Shown: in pieces, positions 8,671 through 18,368 of the stretch
Position numbering within the stretch: position 1 is the stretch's first letter
Layout of the letters: the number at the start of each line of letters is the position of its first letter
Source of the DNA: Terriglobia bacterium
Lineage (GTDB): Bacteria > Acidobacteriota > Terriglobia > JAIQFV01
Direction of reading: 5' to 3'
Length of the DNA: 64,000 nt
Assembly (NCBI GenBank): GCA_020073085.1
Contig: JAIQFV010000010.1
Span: 215,428-279,427 of the forward strand
The notes under the pieces: model-generated
Database searches by the model: none
What the model saw: the letters and a program-made list of their open reading frames with translations, nothing else
What the model was told of the DNA's origin: nothing
Program-made: the position numbers and the translations under genes

Positions 8671-9254
8671 GAAGCCCTCCTGTTCGGTTGACATATAAGT
8701 TCGGATTTCTTCACTTTTTCGCAAGGGAATGCACTGAGGAAAGAAGGTTCCACAACACAGTTCATGCGCTCAGTCCGGAGTTCTGTCTGAACCTCAAAGA
8801 AATCAAAAGGAAGATCGACTTACCATGCGCAGAGAAAGTTGACGGGGAAGGTAGTGGCAAGGCACTGCTCCGTGTTCTAGATCTATCCCAGCCAAGTGCG
8901 TCAAGGTAGTGAATTCGCCCCGGCTCCCGGCGAGGTTTTGGTCAGATCGTCAACGCATTCCCCCGCCGCAGGCGGCCCGGACGCAGGTATTGGCGCTTTA
9001 CTCTGTCGTGATGCGTGAGCCGGATGGGGTTACGCATACCCAAAGCCTGAATGGGTTTGCGCAAATCTCGGCTCGAAAACAATCGATTTTTTACGACATA
9101 GATTGTGAAACTTTTCCCTATCTTTGTCAATATTCGCCTCGCCAGGAATTTTTCATCGATCCTGAGGTCTTTGAGATCGGCAGGTTCGCCGAGAGGGAAA
9201 ATGAATGAAAGGCGTCAAAGTTCAGATCACCACAGGTGTTTGAGACTTCGCGCG
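8671..9254. other. 584-base intergenic stretch, no gene supported
   Basis: Short open frames exist on both strands but have no recognisable similarity, ribosome-binding site or codon pattern like the neighbours. A CCGCCGCAGGCGG palindrome at about 8962-8974 matches one at 1922-1934. A weak 5-bp dyad ACCCA/TGGGT sits at about 9036-9055. The first part should carry the promoter of the secreted-protein gene at 8670. Confidence 0.4.
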
Positions 9255-9977
9255 CTAATATCCGCCAAACTCTTCGCTCCGAATATTGTCGTCGTTTACC
9301 CCGGCCTCATTCAGCAGGGTATGAACGCCGTCTACCATCCCCGGCGGGCCCACCACGTAATAAATCGGATCGGCAAGATGTTTTGAATGCCTCATGAGCA
9401 TATCAACACTCAGGCGTCCCTTTTCGCCTTCCCAGTGACGGTGAGACCTCTCTGGCGCCGTCATGAGGCCAATGCAGGTGAATTTCTCATTGAGTGACTG
9501 GAGCTTTAGAAGTTCCTCGAGGAACGCGGCATCCTCGGGGCGTCGATTGCAGTACATGAGAACCATGCGATGGGGCAACCGTGTTTCAGCCGCCTGCACG
9601 ACCATGGACCGGAAGGGGGTAATTCCAATTCCACCCGCGAGCAGCACGGCGGGCCTGACGGCGTTATTGTGTAAAACGAAGCTTCCATAGGGCCCTTCAA
9701 TCTCCACTTCAGTGCCGAGCGGCATGGACTTGAGAACTCGCTTGAAGGCGGTATCACGCATTCGCGTGGCGAACATAAGGTCCTCTTCAAAAGGGGCACT
9801 CGCAATGGAAAAGGAACGCGCAATCCCCTCATCATCCTTCTCAGGAGGATTGATCAGAATGACGTCCACATACTGACCGGGTTTAAACTGGAAGCCCGGG
9901 GGTTTTTCGAAATAAAACGCCATCGTCCCCTCGGCGACATCCCCGCGCTTGACAAGCTTGGTATGGAAGGCTCCCAT
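9255..9977 (-). CDS. Ferredoxin-NADP(+) reductase-like FAD/NAD-binding oxidoreductase
   Basis: Cytoplasmic flavoprotein of the FNR superfamily, 240 residues with the chosen ATG at 9977 (AAGGA 6 bases upstream). The FAD domain shows the ARSFSIASAP motif (the RxYS-type FAD site, with Phe in place of Tyr), and GPYGSF; the nucleotide-binding domain shows LLAGGIGITPFRSMV and the VVGPPGMV loop near the C-terminus, ending in EEFGGY. There is no 2Fe-2S cluster motif, so it passes electrons between NAD(P)H and a separate carrier. A longer open frame to 10325 exists but overlaps a terminator and a cytochrome gene and is rejected. The small c-type cytochrome gene lies just upstream on the same strand but is separated by a terminator. 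Confidence 0.85.
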   Translation of the reverse strand: MGAFHTKLVKRGDVAEGTMAFYFEKPPGFQFKPGQYVDVILINPPEKDDEGIARSFSIASAPFEEDLMFATRMRDTAFKRVLKSMPLGTEVEIEGPYGSFVLHNNAVRPAVLLAGGIGITPFRSMVVQAAETRLPHRMVLMYCNRRPEDAAFLEELLKLQSLNEKFTCIGLMTAPERSHRHWEGEKGRLSVDMLMRHSKHLADPIYYVVGPPGMVDGVHTLLNEAGVNDDNIRSEEFGGY

Positions 9978-10184
9978 CCGTTTCCTTTCACGACCATGAA
10001 TTGACTGCAATCGATCGCATTTGGCATTGTCCCTGCCAAAATTTGTTTTCGATGTAAGGAAACAAACATTGTTCGCCAGGCCGGTTACACTTGCCTGCTT
10101 TCCAGAATCTCCTCCCTGTCCGGTCTCGGTGCCGTTGCTCTGCCCGGAAGCCACCGTCCCCGGCGTCCGCCGATCTTCTGATCC

Positions 10185-10221
10185 CAAAAGAAAAGGGATG
10201 AGGTCAGTTCTCCTCATCCCT
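10185..10221 (-). terminator. Intrinsic terminator after the c-type cytochrome gene
   Basis: Perfect 10-bp inverted repeat AGGGATGAGG (10194-10203) and CCTCATCCCT (10212-10221) with an 8-base loop. Read on the minus strand it is followed by TTTTCTTTT. It lies 44 bases after the cytochrome stop and upstream of the reductase gene, so the two are separate units or read through only partly. Confidence 0.85.
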
Positions 10222-10264
10222 GTCTTTGATCCTGTAAATGAACTGTGTGCGACAGCCGGCGTTC

Positions 10265-10480
10265 TTACATGGTCTTCGCTTTGTCCCCGCATTTTGCCAG
10301 GGACAGATTGTTTGCCTTGTAACATTTTCCCACGTCATTCAGATCCTTCGAGCCCGCCTTGACATGGCAATATGCGCAATTCTTGCCTTCCTTCTTCGAA
10401 TACTCCGGCTTCGCAAGGCTGAACGATGCCACAACAATCAATGTGAGCACAAAAACGAATAACAACTTCACATAACGCAT
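10265..10480 (-). CDS. Small exported c-type cytochrome
   Basis: 71-residue protein: signal peptide (MRYVKLLFVFVLTLIVVASF, then SLA) followed by about 48 mature residues. A single haem-binding motif CAYCH is preceded by YSKKEGKNC, as in minimal class c7/c554-like domains, and two further cysteines (GKCYKANN and LAKC) may form a disulfide. With only one CxxCH it is a monohaem periplasmic electron carrier. A distal methionine ligand is not certain; the only mature Met is the last residue. It is followed by a strong terminator. Confidence 0.8.
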   Translation of the reverse strand: MRYVKLLFVFVLTLIVVASFSLAKPEYSKKEGKNCAYCHVKAGSKDLNDVGKCYKANNLSLAKCGDKAKTM

Positions 10481-10597
10481 AACAGGACTCCTCCTCGGTT
10501 TAATGATTTTTGTTGGTATTGACTTGACGCATTTACTCCTCCCGCCACAAGCTCCTCAGATGCGCCAAGGGGGCTGAGGGTTGTGAAATCCTTGAAT

Positions 10598-11464
10598 TCA
10601 CTTCGAAACCGCGGACATGGGAATCTCGAAAGCCTTGAAATCCTTGCTGACTCCGAAGGTAATCCCTGATTGCGGATCCACCCGGGTAATTCCCTTGATG
10701 GCAGCGACGTCCCAGCGAAACCCGGCTGCCAGGACTTGAAGGCCGAGCCGCGCCTGAGACAGACTCTCTGTCCCCAGAGGAGCTGGACCGCTCCGTGTCG
10801 ACCATCGTCCGTTAATCTCTCCAGCCACCGAGACATGCGGAGTCAGCGGATAGATCCCCGCCACACCATAAGTCACGACATCGTTCTGGGAGAACAGCTG
10901 CGTGGGAGATGTCAAAATCCCGACGCCGATGTTAGAAAAGGTGTTGAGCTTGCCGAAATGTTTTCCGAAAAGGAAAGAACCAAAGACATTGGTGGTATTC
11001 ACACCGATTCCGTGGCTTTGATCGCTGTTCGGCAATTGGACGGCGACGCGAAATCCCATGGAGGGACGCCGCCGGCCCTCCGGCAGGATTCGGATTTTCG
11101 TGGCCAATACGAAGTCACCGATGTCGGTCGCAGACCGGCCATCCCCGCTCAAATGGGGCGTCACAAAGGAAGGAACTCTCTCGTTCACCGTGAGAAAATT
11201 CGCGGCTGTCCCGCTCAACTGGAATTCCGCCGTCTCTCCCAAGCCGATGTTGATCCCAATCACGCCGGCGCTGGTGAGGTCTCCTTTTAATCCGGAAACC
11301 GGAAAACGCTCATTCTGCAGGAAGTCAAATCCGAACTCGAACAGGATGTGTCCCGGCTTGACCAGGTCGACGTCCTGGGTCAACAAGGGACGCTGTTGCG
11401 CCCACCCGCCCACGGGCAGCATCACCCCTGCAATGATCAATAGTGTGATCCCACGCAATCTCAT
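10598..11464 (-). CDS. Outer-membrane beta-barrel protein (hypothetical)
   Basis: Starts at ATG 11464 with a signal peptide (MRLRGITLLIIAGVMLPVGG, then WAQQ). The mature part, about 265 residues, alternates polar and hydrophobic residues in strands ending in aromatic residues (ILFEFGFDFLQ, GFRVAVQLPN, GVAGIYPLTPHVSVAGEING, AGFRWDVAAI, ITFGVSKDF), as in transporter-like barrels of the putative MetA-pathway-of-phenol-degradation type. No enzymatic motif is seen. It follows rsmE on the same strand after 96 bases and may be read with it or from its own promoter. Function unknown; a small-molecule pore is the likeliest role. Confidence 0.7.
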   Translation of the reverse strand: MRLRGITLLIIAGVMLPVGGWAQQRPLLTQDVDLVKPGHILFEFGFDFLQNERFPVSGLKGDLTSAGVIGINIGLGETAEFQLSGTAANFLTVNERVPSFVTPHLSGDGRSATDIGDFVLATKIRILPEGRRRPSMGFRVAVQLPNSDQSHGIGVNTTNVFGSFLFGKHFGKLNTFSNIGVGILTSPTQLFSQNDVVTYGVAGIYPLTPHVSVAGEINGRWSTRSGPAPLGTESLSQARLGLQVLAAGFRWDVAAIKGITRVDPQSGITFGVSKDFKAFEIPMSAVSK

Positions 11465-11560
11465 AGATGGATCAGGTCCCTTGAGACCGGCCCTTGGCCA
11501 GAGAAGGACGTCATGATAGCACAGCCGAAATCTGAAGTTCAAAAGGAAATCTATTCGCTT

Positions 11561-12328
11561 CTAATCGTCCATTTCATAACCCAGAATGGCCAGGCTGGAT
11601 ACGGCGGCGGTCTCGGTCCGAAGAATTCTCTCTCCCAGCGAAGCCGCGTGAAATCCGGACTGTTCCGCAAGAGCGATCTCTTCAAGAGCCCATCCGCCCT
11701 CCGGCCCGATGGCCAAGGTGACTCCGGGGCACGTTCCACCCACCGCCTCCCTGCGGCGGGGCTCCTGAATCTTCTTGAGGACAGATTTCAGCGAGGGAGT
11801 CTCCGGTCTCTCGCTCAGGAGTATGTTGAAGTTTCCCGTCGTTTCAGAAACCGCCTGAGTGAAGGGGGAAGGCGTTCCGAGAGCCGGGAGGTGCAACCGG
11901 CGGCATTGCTTGATCGATTCAATCAGGATCTTTTGCCAACGCTCAACACGGGCGTTCGTCATGGTGCTCCATTTCGCCTCGGTGTGGGCCGTCACCAGCG
12001 GAACCACCCGGGTGACTCCCAATTCCGTTGCCTTTTCCAAAATCCACTCAAACTTCTCAAACCGTACGAGGGCCTGCAGAAGCACGAGACGATCGGGAGC
12101 CGGAGGTGGAATCAGTGTTTGCTCCCGGATTCGGCACTTGACTTCGCCACGGGTGGAAATCGTCTCCACCGCGGCTCGCGCCCATCGGCCCTGTCCGTCG
12201 ATCAGTTCGAATAGATCGCCGGCCCGCGCCCTTAAAACGTCTCTGAGGTGATGGCCCTGCTCGCCGCCCACGACGACGTAATCATCCGACCAGTCCGTGG
12301 CGCTGACGAAGATCCGCCGGTCAGTCAT
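11561..12328 (-). CDS. rsmE: 16S rRNA (uracil(1498)-N(3))-methyltransferase RsmE
   Basis: SPOUT-class methyltransferase that methylates U1498 of 16S rRNA. The ATG at 12328 (MTDRRIFVSA) overlaps the prmA stop in an ATGA, which fixes the start; an apparent extension further upstream lies inside prmA. The N-terminal PUA-like part (HHLRDVLRARAGD) is followed by the knotted domain with KATELGVTRVVPL, the SAM loop LAIGPEGGW and ERILRTETAAVSSLAIL. Length 255 is close to the family norm of 240-250. It is the last gene of the hrcA-grpE-dnaK-dnaJ-prmA-rsmE series, an order shared by many bacteria. Confidence 0.95.
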   Translation of the reverse strand: MTDRRIFVSATDWSDDYVVVGGEQGHHLRDVLRARAGDLFELIDGQGRWARAAVETISTRGEVKCRIREQTLIPPPAPDRLVLLQALVRFEKFEWILEKATELGVTRVVPLVTAHTEAKWSTMTNARVERWQKILIESIKQCRRLHLPALGTPSPFTQAVSETTGNFNILLSERPETPSLKSVLKKIQEPRRREAVGGTCPGVTLAIGPEGGWALEEIALAEQSGFHAASLGERILRTETAAVSSLAILGYEMDD

Positions 12329-13191
12329 CGAACCGATCGCTTTCTTGCAGTCAGGCACACCCATCCGTTGGTGGTTTCCTTTCTTTCCAGCAAGAATTGA
12401 TGTTGCTGCAAAAGGTCTTGAATGAGTCCCGTCTGCTCCTCCAGAATTCCAGAACAGGTCAACCAGCCGGGTGCCACAAGCACCCGATTGAACTCGGGCC
12501 ACAGCCGGTCAAGAATGCCGGCACTCAAGTTTGCAAAACAGATTTCGACCGATTCATCGCGCAGGGCATCCAACGAACCGATCCACACTCGGACATTCGT
12601 GCTTGCTCGATTGAGAGTCAGATTGGCGGTAGCGACCTGTACCGCAACCGGATCGGTATCGCACGCGAAAACATTTCTGGCTCCATGAAGCACCGCCGCG
12701 ATGGCGAGGATACCGGAACCGGTGCCAACATCAAGCACCGTGGATCCCCGGATCGGCAGCTGTTCCAGCGAGCGCAGGCACAGTTGGGTCGATTCATGGG
12801 TCCCCGTTCCAAAGGCCATCCCCGGCTCGATCCTGATTTTCATCCGGGGCTCCGCGTCCGGTTCTTCCCCGGAGACCCCAGGGAGCACGAGAAAGGACGC
12901 GCCCACGGAAAACGGGTGCAGCGCATCCCGCCACTGCTTTGACCAATCCTCGTGAGGAACCCAGGTCCACGTCAAGGAAGTCCGGGATGTCTCCGAAAGC
13001 TGCGGGGCCAGTGAATCGAGGAGGCTAGGAAGGAAAGGCGCAAGGTGAGGGGGGAAAAAGGCGCACAAGGTTACTCGAGCAGCGTTGAAGTTCTGTACCT
13101 CAACGCCGGTTGATCCCCTCTCGTCGAAGAATCCGACCAGGTCATCCTCTTGACAACTCGGCACGGTGACCGAAATAACGAGAGATTCCAT
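12325..13191 (-). CDS. prmA: Ribosomal protein L11 methyltransferase PrmA
   Basis: SAM-dependent enzyme that trimethylates lysines and the N-terminus of ribosomal protein L11. The N-terminal substrate domain (about 1-90) leads to the linker WSKQWRDALHPF. The Rossmann domain shows the PrmA signature PGMAFGTGTHESTQLCL and SAM motif LDVGTGSGILAIAA. The acceptor motif reads FANLSAGIL, where PrmA normally has NxLA. Length 288 is typical. It begins 24 bases after dnaJ ends and overlaps rsmE by 4 bases, so translation is probably coupled. Confidence 0.94.
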   Translation of the reverse strand: MESLVISVTVPSCQEDDLVGFFDERGSTGVEVQNFNAARVTLCAFFPPHLAPFLPSLLDSLAPQLSETSRTSLTWTWVPHEDWSKQWRDALHPFSVGASFLVLPGVSGEEPDAEPRMKIRIEPGMAFGTGTHESTQLCLRSLEQLPIRGSTVLDVGTGSGILAIAAVLHGARNVFACDTDPVAVQVATANLTLNRASTNVRVWIGSLDALRDESVEICFANLSAGILDRLWPEFNRVLVAPGWLTCSGILEEQTGLIQDLLQQHQFLLERKETTNGWVCLTARKRSVR

Positions 13192-13215
13192 GGAAGGCAG
13201 GATCTGAGGAACGCT

Positions 13216-14352
13216 CTACCCGAAAATGTCTTTCACTTTTTCAAAGATTTTCTTCTCGGCCGGTTTGTTTTCAACCGAAGAGACCGTTGCCAGCTGTTCC
13301 AGCAAGCGGCGCTGTTCACGGGTGAGCTTCTGGGGGGTTAAGATCCGAACGGTGATGAAAAGGTCTCCGCGGCCATGACCATTGATGTTGGGAATGCCTT
13401 TGCTGCGGAGGCGAAAGGTGGTTCCCGACTGTGTTGCCTCAGGAATTTTCAACTGCTCCTCGTCGCCCTCAAGGGTCGGCACTTTGATCTCCGCACCCAG
13501 GGCCGCTTGAGAGAAGCTGATGGGGACATTGCAGTGGAGATCGACCCCCTCCCGTTCAAAGTAGGCATGTTCCTTGACATAGATGACCACATACAGATCG
13601 CCCCACTCACCGCCACGTGCCCCGATGTCACCCTCCCCCGTAATCCGGAGACGGGACCCATTATCGACGCCGGCAGGGATTTTGATTTCCAGGGTTTTCT
13701 CGGCTCGCACGCGACCATTGCCGCGGCATTCCTTGCAAGGGTTGGTGATGACCTCCCCCGTCCCGCGGCACTGACCACAAGTCCGGCTGATGGATAAGAA
13801 GCCCTGCTGATAACGCACCTGCCCGCGCCCCTGACATTGAGGGCAAGTGGTCGGCCCAGCGCCTTTTTCGGAGCCGGATCCCCCACATTCCTTGCACTGC
13901 TCGAGGCGGGGGACTCGGATTTTGGTTTTAACTCCAAAGGCGGCCTCTTCAAAGGAGATCTGGAGGTCATATCGGAGATCCGACCCGCGCTCCCGGGAGG
14001 AGCGACGGCGTCCCCCTCCTCCACCTCCGAAAATATCGCCGAAACCAAAAAAATCACCCAGGATGTCGCTAAAGTCGGAAAAGACGGTCGGATCAAATCC
14101 ACCGAACCCGCCTGCTGATCCGCTCAGCCCCTGGTGACCGAAACGGTCATAGACACTGCGCTTGTTCGCATCACTTAATACGCTATAGGCTTCTGCGGCT
14201 TCTTTGAAATTCTCTTCGGCTTCCTTGTTGCCGGGGTTCTTATCGGGATGGAAGCGCATCGCCATTCTGCGGTAGGCGCTTTTGATTTCCTGATCGTTCG
14301 CGTCACGGGAGACGCCCAGGATTTGATAATAGTCGCGAGTCGTATTGGCCAC
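13216..14352 (-). CDS. dnaJ: Chaperone protein DnaJ
   Basis: Hsp40 co-chaperone that delivers substrates to DnaK and stimulates its ATPase. The order is complete: J domain with the HPD motif ([10 protein letters not shown]), Gly/Phe-rich linker, zinc domain with four CxxCxGxG units ([32 protein letters not shown]), and two beta-sandwich substrate domains ending in a helical dimer region. The GTG at 14352 is preferred because the product then begins [14 protein letters not shown] like other DnaJ proteins, with GGAGAGGA 10 bases upstream. Another start 45 bases upstream would add an atypical N-terminus. It lies about 190 bases after dnaK in the same operon. Confidence 0.95.
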   Translation of the reverse strand: MANTTRDYYQILGVSRDANDQEIKSAYRRMAMRFHPDKNPGNKEAEENFKEAAEAYSVLSDANKRSVYDRFGHQGLSGSAGGFGGFDPTVFSDFSDILGDFFGFGDIFGGGGGGRRRSSRERGSDLRYDLQISFEEAAFGVKTKIRVPRLEQCKECGGSGSEKGAGPTTCPQCQGRGQVRYQQGFLSISRTCGQCRGTGEVITNPCKECRGNGRVRAEKTLEIKIPAGVDNGSRLRITGEGDIGARGGEWGDLYVVIYVKEHAYFEREGVDLHCNVPISFSQAALGAEIKVPTLEGDEEQLKIPEATQSGTTFRLRSKGIPNINGHGRGDLFITVRILTPQKLTREQRRLLEQLATVSSVENKPAEKKIFEKVKDIFG

Positions 14353-14542
14353 TCGAAAAAATCCTCTCCTACCCAAACCTTCTTCTCCCCAGTCCACTCG
14401 AGACGCCTGAAGGAGATCCCCAGGATGTCTTTCCTTCCATTTCCCGGGAAGGAGACTCTGAACTTTTGAGAGAAAACAGGCGCGGGTCCCCTGCGTCCGG
14501 CTTCGGCGGCACCGTCCGGCTCCGCCGCCGTACGGAAGAAGG

Positions 14543-16348
14543 CTAGCTCGGGGAGAGCATGAGTTGTTTCAAACGGGCCGCCACTTCTTCCACTTCGGCG
14601 ACAGCCCGGTTCAATGCGTCGATCTGACGAGACTCAATGGCGTGGCGGGAAGTCAGGAAAAGATCCTTGACCCTCTGCTGCTCTTCGTCCTCCAGCATCC
14701 ATCCGAATTCCTCGAATGATTTCCGGGTGTTCTGCAACAGGCCGTTGAGGTGATTGAGGAGCATCGTTTCCTCCCGTCGTTTGCGATCCTCCTCGGCGAA
14801 CCGGTTGGCTTCTTCGACCATTCGCACGATCTCTGTTTGTGTCAGACCGCTGGAGGGCGTGATTCGGATCGCTTGCGCTTGCCCCGAATGCTGGTCCTTG
14901 GCGGAAACGTTCAACAACCCATCGGCGTCCACGTCGAAGGTCACCTCGATTTGGGGAACGCCCTTGGGGGCCGGGGCGATTCCCATCAGCTCAAATTTAC
15001 CCAGCGATCGATTTCGATGGGCGATTTCACGCTCTCCCTGGAGCACATGAATCTCGACCGTGGATTGGCCGTCGGCCACCGTGGTAAAGATCATGGTCTT
15101 CCGCGTCGGGATCGTTGTATTCCTTTCCAGAAACTTGGTCATCAAACCGCCGTGTGTCTCGACGCCGAGCGACAGGGGAATCACGTCCAGCAGGACAATG
15201 TCTTTGATCTGACCGGACAGGACCCCGCCCTGAATGGCCGCCCCGATGGCCACGACCTCATCGGGGTTGATGTCGAGCGAGGGGGCTTTTCCAAAGAACG
15301 ACTCCACGCGCGATCTCACCAGAGGCATCCGCGTCTGCCCGCCCACCAGAATCACATGATCAATCTGGTCGGAAGACAGGCCCGCATCCGAAAGCGCCCG
15401 CTCGCAGGGCTCGACCGTGCGGTTCACCAGTTCGGTGGTCATCTCCTCAAGTTGAGGGCGTCCCAGGGTCCGGTTAAAGTGCTTGGGGCCCGCCTCGTCC
15501 GCTGTGATGAACGGCAAGTTCAGTTGTGCTTCGAGGGCGACCGACAATTCGCATTTGGCCTTCTCGGCGGCTTCTTTGACCCGTTGCAGCGCCAGCCGGT
15601 CCTCCTGAAGGTTGAGGGTGGTCTCCTTCTTAAACTCCTCGACGATCCACTGGACGATGCACTGATCGAAATCTTCTCCGCCCAGAAAGCTGTCGCCGCA
15701 GGTCGACAAGACTTCAAATACCCCCGCGTTCAATTCCAGGATGGAGATGTCGAACGTGCCGCCTCCCAGATCAAAGACCGCAATCTTCTCTGATTGCTTC
15801 TTTCCCAACCCATAGGCCAGGGCGGCCGCCGTGGGCTCATTGATGATCCGGACGACATTGAGGCCGGCAATTTTCCCGGCATCTTTGGTGGCCTGCCGCT
15901 GGACCTCATCAAAATAAGCAGGAACGGTAATGATGGCGTCGATGGCCAGCGTCCCCAGGTAGTCTTCGGCGGCCACCCGGAGCTTCTGCAACACGTAGGC
16001 GGAGATTTCGGGGGGGCTGTAATCCCGGTCCTGGATCTTGATCCGCACGTCGCCGGTCGGCGACTGCGAAAGCTCATAGGGCAGGAGAGATCTCGCCTGT
16101 TGAACCTGCGGTGTCGAGAGCTTCCGCCCGATCAGCCGCTTGACCGCGTAGACGGTATTGCGATGATTGGTGATGGCCTGCCGGCGTGCAATCTGGCCGA
16201 CCAGTCGCTCCCCTTTTTCCGTAAAAGCGACCACGGAGGGTGTTGTTCTTCCCCCCTCCTGGTTGGGGATCACTTGGACTGCGGCTCCTTCCAGCACAGC
16301 CATGCAGGAGTTTGTCGTTCCCAAATCGATGCCAATGATCCGGTTCAT
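14543..16348 (-). CDS. dnaK: Chaperone protein DnaK (Hsp70), short C-terminal tail
   Basis: ATP-dependent folding chaperone. The N-terminal ATPase domain shows [14 protein letters not shown], the [13 protein letters not shown] hinge, [15 protein letters not shown] and [13 protein letters not shown]; the linker reads [12 protein letters not shown] (usual VLLLDVTPLSLG); the substrate domain and helical lid follow. Length 601 is about 35 residues shorter than typical DnaK: the protein ends at [10 protein letters not shown] soon after the lid helices and has no disordered acidic tail. The frame is intact, so this looks like natural shortening. It starts 28 bases after grpE. Confidence 0.96.
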   Translation of the reverse strand: MNRIIGIDLGTTNSCMAVLEGAAVQVIPNQEGGRTTPSVVAFTEKGERLVGQIARRQAITNHRNTVYAVKRLIGRKLSTPQVQQARSLLPYELSQSPTGDVRIKIQDRDYSPPEISAYVLQKLRVAAEDYLGTLAIDAIITVPAYFDEVQRQATKDAGKIAGLNVVRIINEPTAAALAYGLGKKQSEKIAVFDLGGGTFDISILELNAGVFEVLSTCGDSFLGGEDFDQCIVQWIVEEFKKETTLNLQEDRLALQRVKEAAEKAKCELSVALEAQLNLPFITADEAGPKHFNRTLGRPQLEEMTTELVNRTVEPCERALSDAGLSSDQIDHVILVGGQTRMPLVRSRVESFFGKAPSLDINPDEVVAIGAAIQGGVLSGQIKDIVLLDVIPLSLGVETHGGLMTKFLERNTTIPTRKTMIFTTVADGQSTVEIHVLQGEREIAHRNRSLGKFELMGIAPAPKGVPQIEVTFDVDADGLLNVSAKDQHSGQAQAIRITPSSGLTQTEIVRMVEEANRFAEEDRKRREETMLLNHLNGLLQNTRKSFEEFGWMLEDEEQQRVKDLFLTSRHAIESRQIDALNRAVAEVEEVAARLKQLMLSPS

Positions 16349-16376
16349 TGAACAAGCTCACTCTTCAACAAATTTG

Positions 16377-17123
16377 CTACGGGGTCTCGGAGTCGGCGCC
16401 TTCTTCTTTTCCCGAGGAGGGCTTCTTGACCATCGCCACTTTGACCATGGCCGCGCGGAGCAGTCTACCCTGGAAAGTATAGCCGCGCTGGTATTCCTCA
16501 ATCACCATGTTCTCTTCCAGATCATCCCGCTCCTCATGAACCATCGCTTGATGAAAGTTGGGATCAAACTTGTGGCCCAGGGCCAGAATGGGCTTCAATC
16601 CCGCCTTCTGCAACCCGTCGGAGAATTGCTTATAGACCAGTTCCATCCCCTTCTTGAACCCTTCCAGCTCTTCGCTCGTCTCCATGTGGAGCGCGCGTTC
16701 GAACCCATCCAGAACGGGGAGCAGACTGCGGACAATTTCAAAATTCGCATAGCGCATGAACTCTGCCTTCTCTTTTTCGGTGCGCTTGCGAAAGTTTTCA
16801 AACTCGGCCTGCTTGCGGAGTAACTGGTCAAACAAGTGGGCATTTTCTTCCGTCAGCTTCTTGATCTTTTCCTGCGCTCCTTCAGGTTTGACCGCCTCAG
16901 GCTCTACTAATCGCGCGGCCACTTCTTCGATGGTCGCTTCTCCCCTCACTTCATCTTCAGCGGACGATTCCTCTTCCGATGAAGACACCTGTGACAGGGA
17001 CTCCTCCGGGACGGCTTCCATCTCATGCGGGGCTTGTGCCTTCTCCACGTCGCTCGAGACTCCTCCCTTGTTGGCTGGCGGCTTTAGGTCTTTCTTCGGT
17101 GAATCTGATTTTCCAAAACTCAT
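16377..17123 (-). CDS. grpE: Nucleotide exchange factor GrpE
   Basis: DnaK co-factor that releases ADP. The first 85 residues are disordered and acidic (runs of Ser and Glu), followed by the long dimer helix (KIKKLTEENAHLFDQLLRKQ) and the conserved core EFENFRKRTEKEK, LPVLDGFERAL, then the beta wing DPNFHQAM, NMVIEEYQRGY and GRLLRAAMVKVA. ATG 17123 is chosen because GGAGGAAG stands 9 bases upstream, inside a longer open frame whose ATG (17144) overlaps that ribosome-binding site. At 248 residues it is longer than most GrpE (about 200), all of it in the acidic N-terminus and short C-terminal tail. Confidence 0.94.
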   Translation of the reverse strand: MSFGKSDSPKKDLKPPANKGGVSSDVEKAQAPHEMEAVPEESLSQVSSSEEESSAEDEVRGEATIEEVAARLVEPEAVKPEGAQEKIKKLTEENAHLFDQLLRKQAEFENFRKRTEKEKAEFMRYANFEIVRSLLPVLDGFERALHMETSEELEGFKKGMELVYKQFSDGLQKAGLKPILALGHKFDPNFHQAMVHEERDDLEENMVIEEYQRGYTFQGRLLRAAMVKVAMVKKPSSGKEEGADSETP

Positions 17124-17251
17124 GGGCCGTATAACTTCCTCCATTCATGATTGCCTTAAGAAGATCGCCTAATCGGTGACGATTGCACCCTGTTGGACAT
17201 CCCGCTTCGTTGAAATCTCCGATTGGGCGGGAGAATTTCCAAGGCACCTTC

Positions 17252-18301
17252 TCAATTCTTACTCAACATCTGGCTGACCATCTTGGCCATGTAATCGACC
17301 ACGCCAATCGTCCGGTCATAGGACATCCGCTTGGGTCCGATGATCCCCAGTGAGCCCACCACCTGGCCATTGGACCAATAGGGAGCGGTAATCACGGAGC
17401 AATGGGTCAACTCGGTCCCCCGGTTCTCTGATCCAATGAAGACGCGAATTCCCACGTCGCGTGTGGTCAAACACTCGTCGAGCAACCGCAATAACCTCGA
17501 TTTCTCCTCCAGGGCTCCCAGGAGCTCTTTGAGCTTTTCCACTTCCAGCACCGTCGATTCGTTGACCATTCTTGAGGCGCCATCGACGAAAACTTCCGTT
17601 GAATTCTCTTCTTCTGTGAGCTCCCGTTGCTGACAGATCAAGAGCGCCTTTTCCAACAACTCGTCGCACCGTGTCTTTTCCTCGCGGAGGCGCAGTTGCA
17701 GCTCCCGGCGTATCCCGGCAAGGCTCTTCCCCGGAAAGTTCGCCATCAGGTATTTTGCGGTCTGATCCAGTTCGCTCTGCGTAAAGGGTTCATCCATCAT
17801 GAGAAGCCGATTCTGGACGATCCCGGGTTTGGTGACCAGAACGACCAGGATCCGATGCGGGGAGAGGCGGATGAACTCAATGTGCTGAAGTTCGTTCTGA
17901 ACCATATGGGAGGCCACGACCAGCCCCACGTGATTTGAAATCTCGGCCAGAAGATGCGACACGCGCTCGAGGGGCTGCGGGGCCTCTTCGAATTCCCGGG
18001 AAAAGCTGGTCTTGATAAAATTCTTGTCGTCCGCCCGAATCCTCGACTCCCCCGCCAGCGCATCCACAAACAGGCGGTATCCCTTGTCGGTCGGCACGCG
18101 CCCCGCCGAAGGATGGGGTTGCACCAAATACCCTTCTTCCTCAAGCCGCGCCAGGATGCTTCGAATCGTGGCCGGACTCAGTCCCAGCTTCCGACGTCGC
18201 AGGATGGTCGCCGACCCCACGGGCTCCCCTTGTTCGATATAGGTGCGCACCAAGGTCACCAGGATTTCATGCGAGCGCGGATCTAAGTTTGCCTTAACCA
18301 T
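17252..18301 (-). CDS. hrcA: Heat-inducible transcription repressor HrcA
   Basis: Repressor of class I heat-shock genes that binds CIRCE inverted repeats. The N-terminal winged helix is clear (SHEILVTLVRTYIEQGEPVG, LGLSPATIRSILARLEEEGY, HPSAGRVPTDKGYR), followed by the GAF-like domain and the C-terminal segment VGSLGIIGPKRMSYDRTIGV. Length about 349 is normal. ATG 18301 with GGAAGG close upstream is preferred over a GTG five codons earlier. It is the first gene of the heat-shock operon, 129 bases before grpE, so it should regulate its own transcript, but I do not find a good CIRCE in the leader. Confidence 0.95.
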   Translation of the reverse strand: MVKANLDPRSHEILVTLVRTYIEQGEPVGSATILRRRKLGLSPATIRSILARLEEEGYLVQPHPSAGRVPTDKGYRLFVDALAGESRIRADDKNFIKTSFSREFEEAPQPLERVSHLLAEISNHVGLVVASHMVQNELQHIEFIRLSPHRILVVLVTKPGIVQNRLLMMDEPFTQSELDQTAKYLMANFPGKSLAGIRRELQLRLREEKTRCDELLEKALLICQQRELTEEENSTEVFVDGASRMVNESTVLEVEKLKELLGALEEKSRLLRLLDECLTTRDVGIRVFIGSENRGTELTHCSVITAPYWSNGQVVGSLGIIGPKRMSYDRTIGVVDYMAKMVSQMLSKN

Positions 18302-18368
18302 TGCCTTCCAATGCACCTGTGATCTGGCAGAGTGGGGTTTCTATTCACAGTGCTCAAAAACCGAGGTA

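Noticed and set aside
8909..9208. Open frame of 99 codons in the 8.7-9.2 kb gap
   Set aside because: No ribosome-binding site, no family, composition unlike neighbours.
9978..10325. 116-codon N-terminal extension of the FNR-like reductase
   Set aside because: It crosses the cytochrome terminator and part of the cytochrome gene, is low in hydrophobic structure, and a good start with ribosome-binding site exists at 9977.
14750..15793. A 347-codon open frame opposite dnaK
   Set aside because: Antisense shadow of dnaK, which is certain; no similarity to a known protein.
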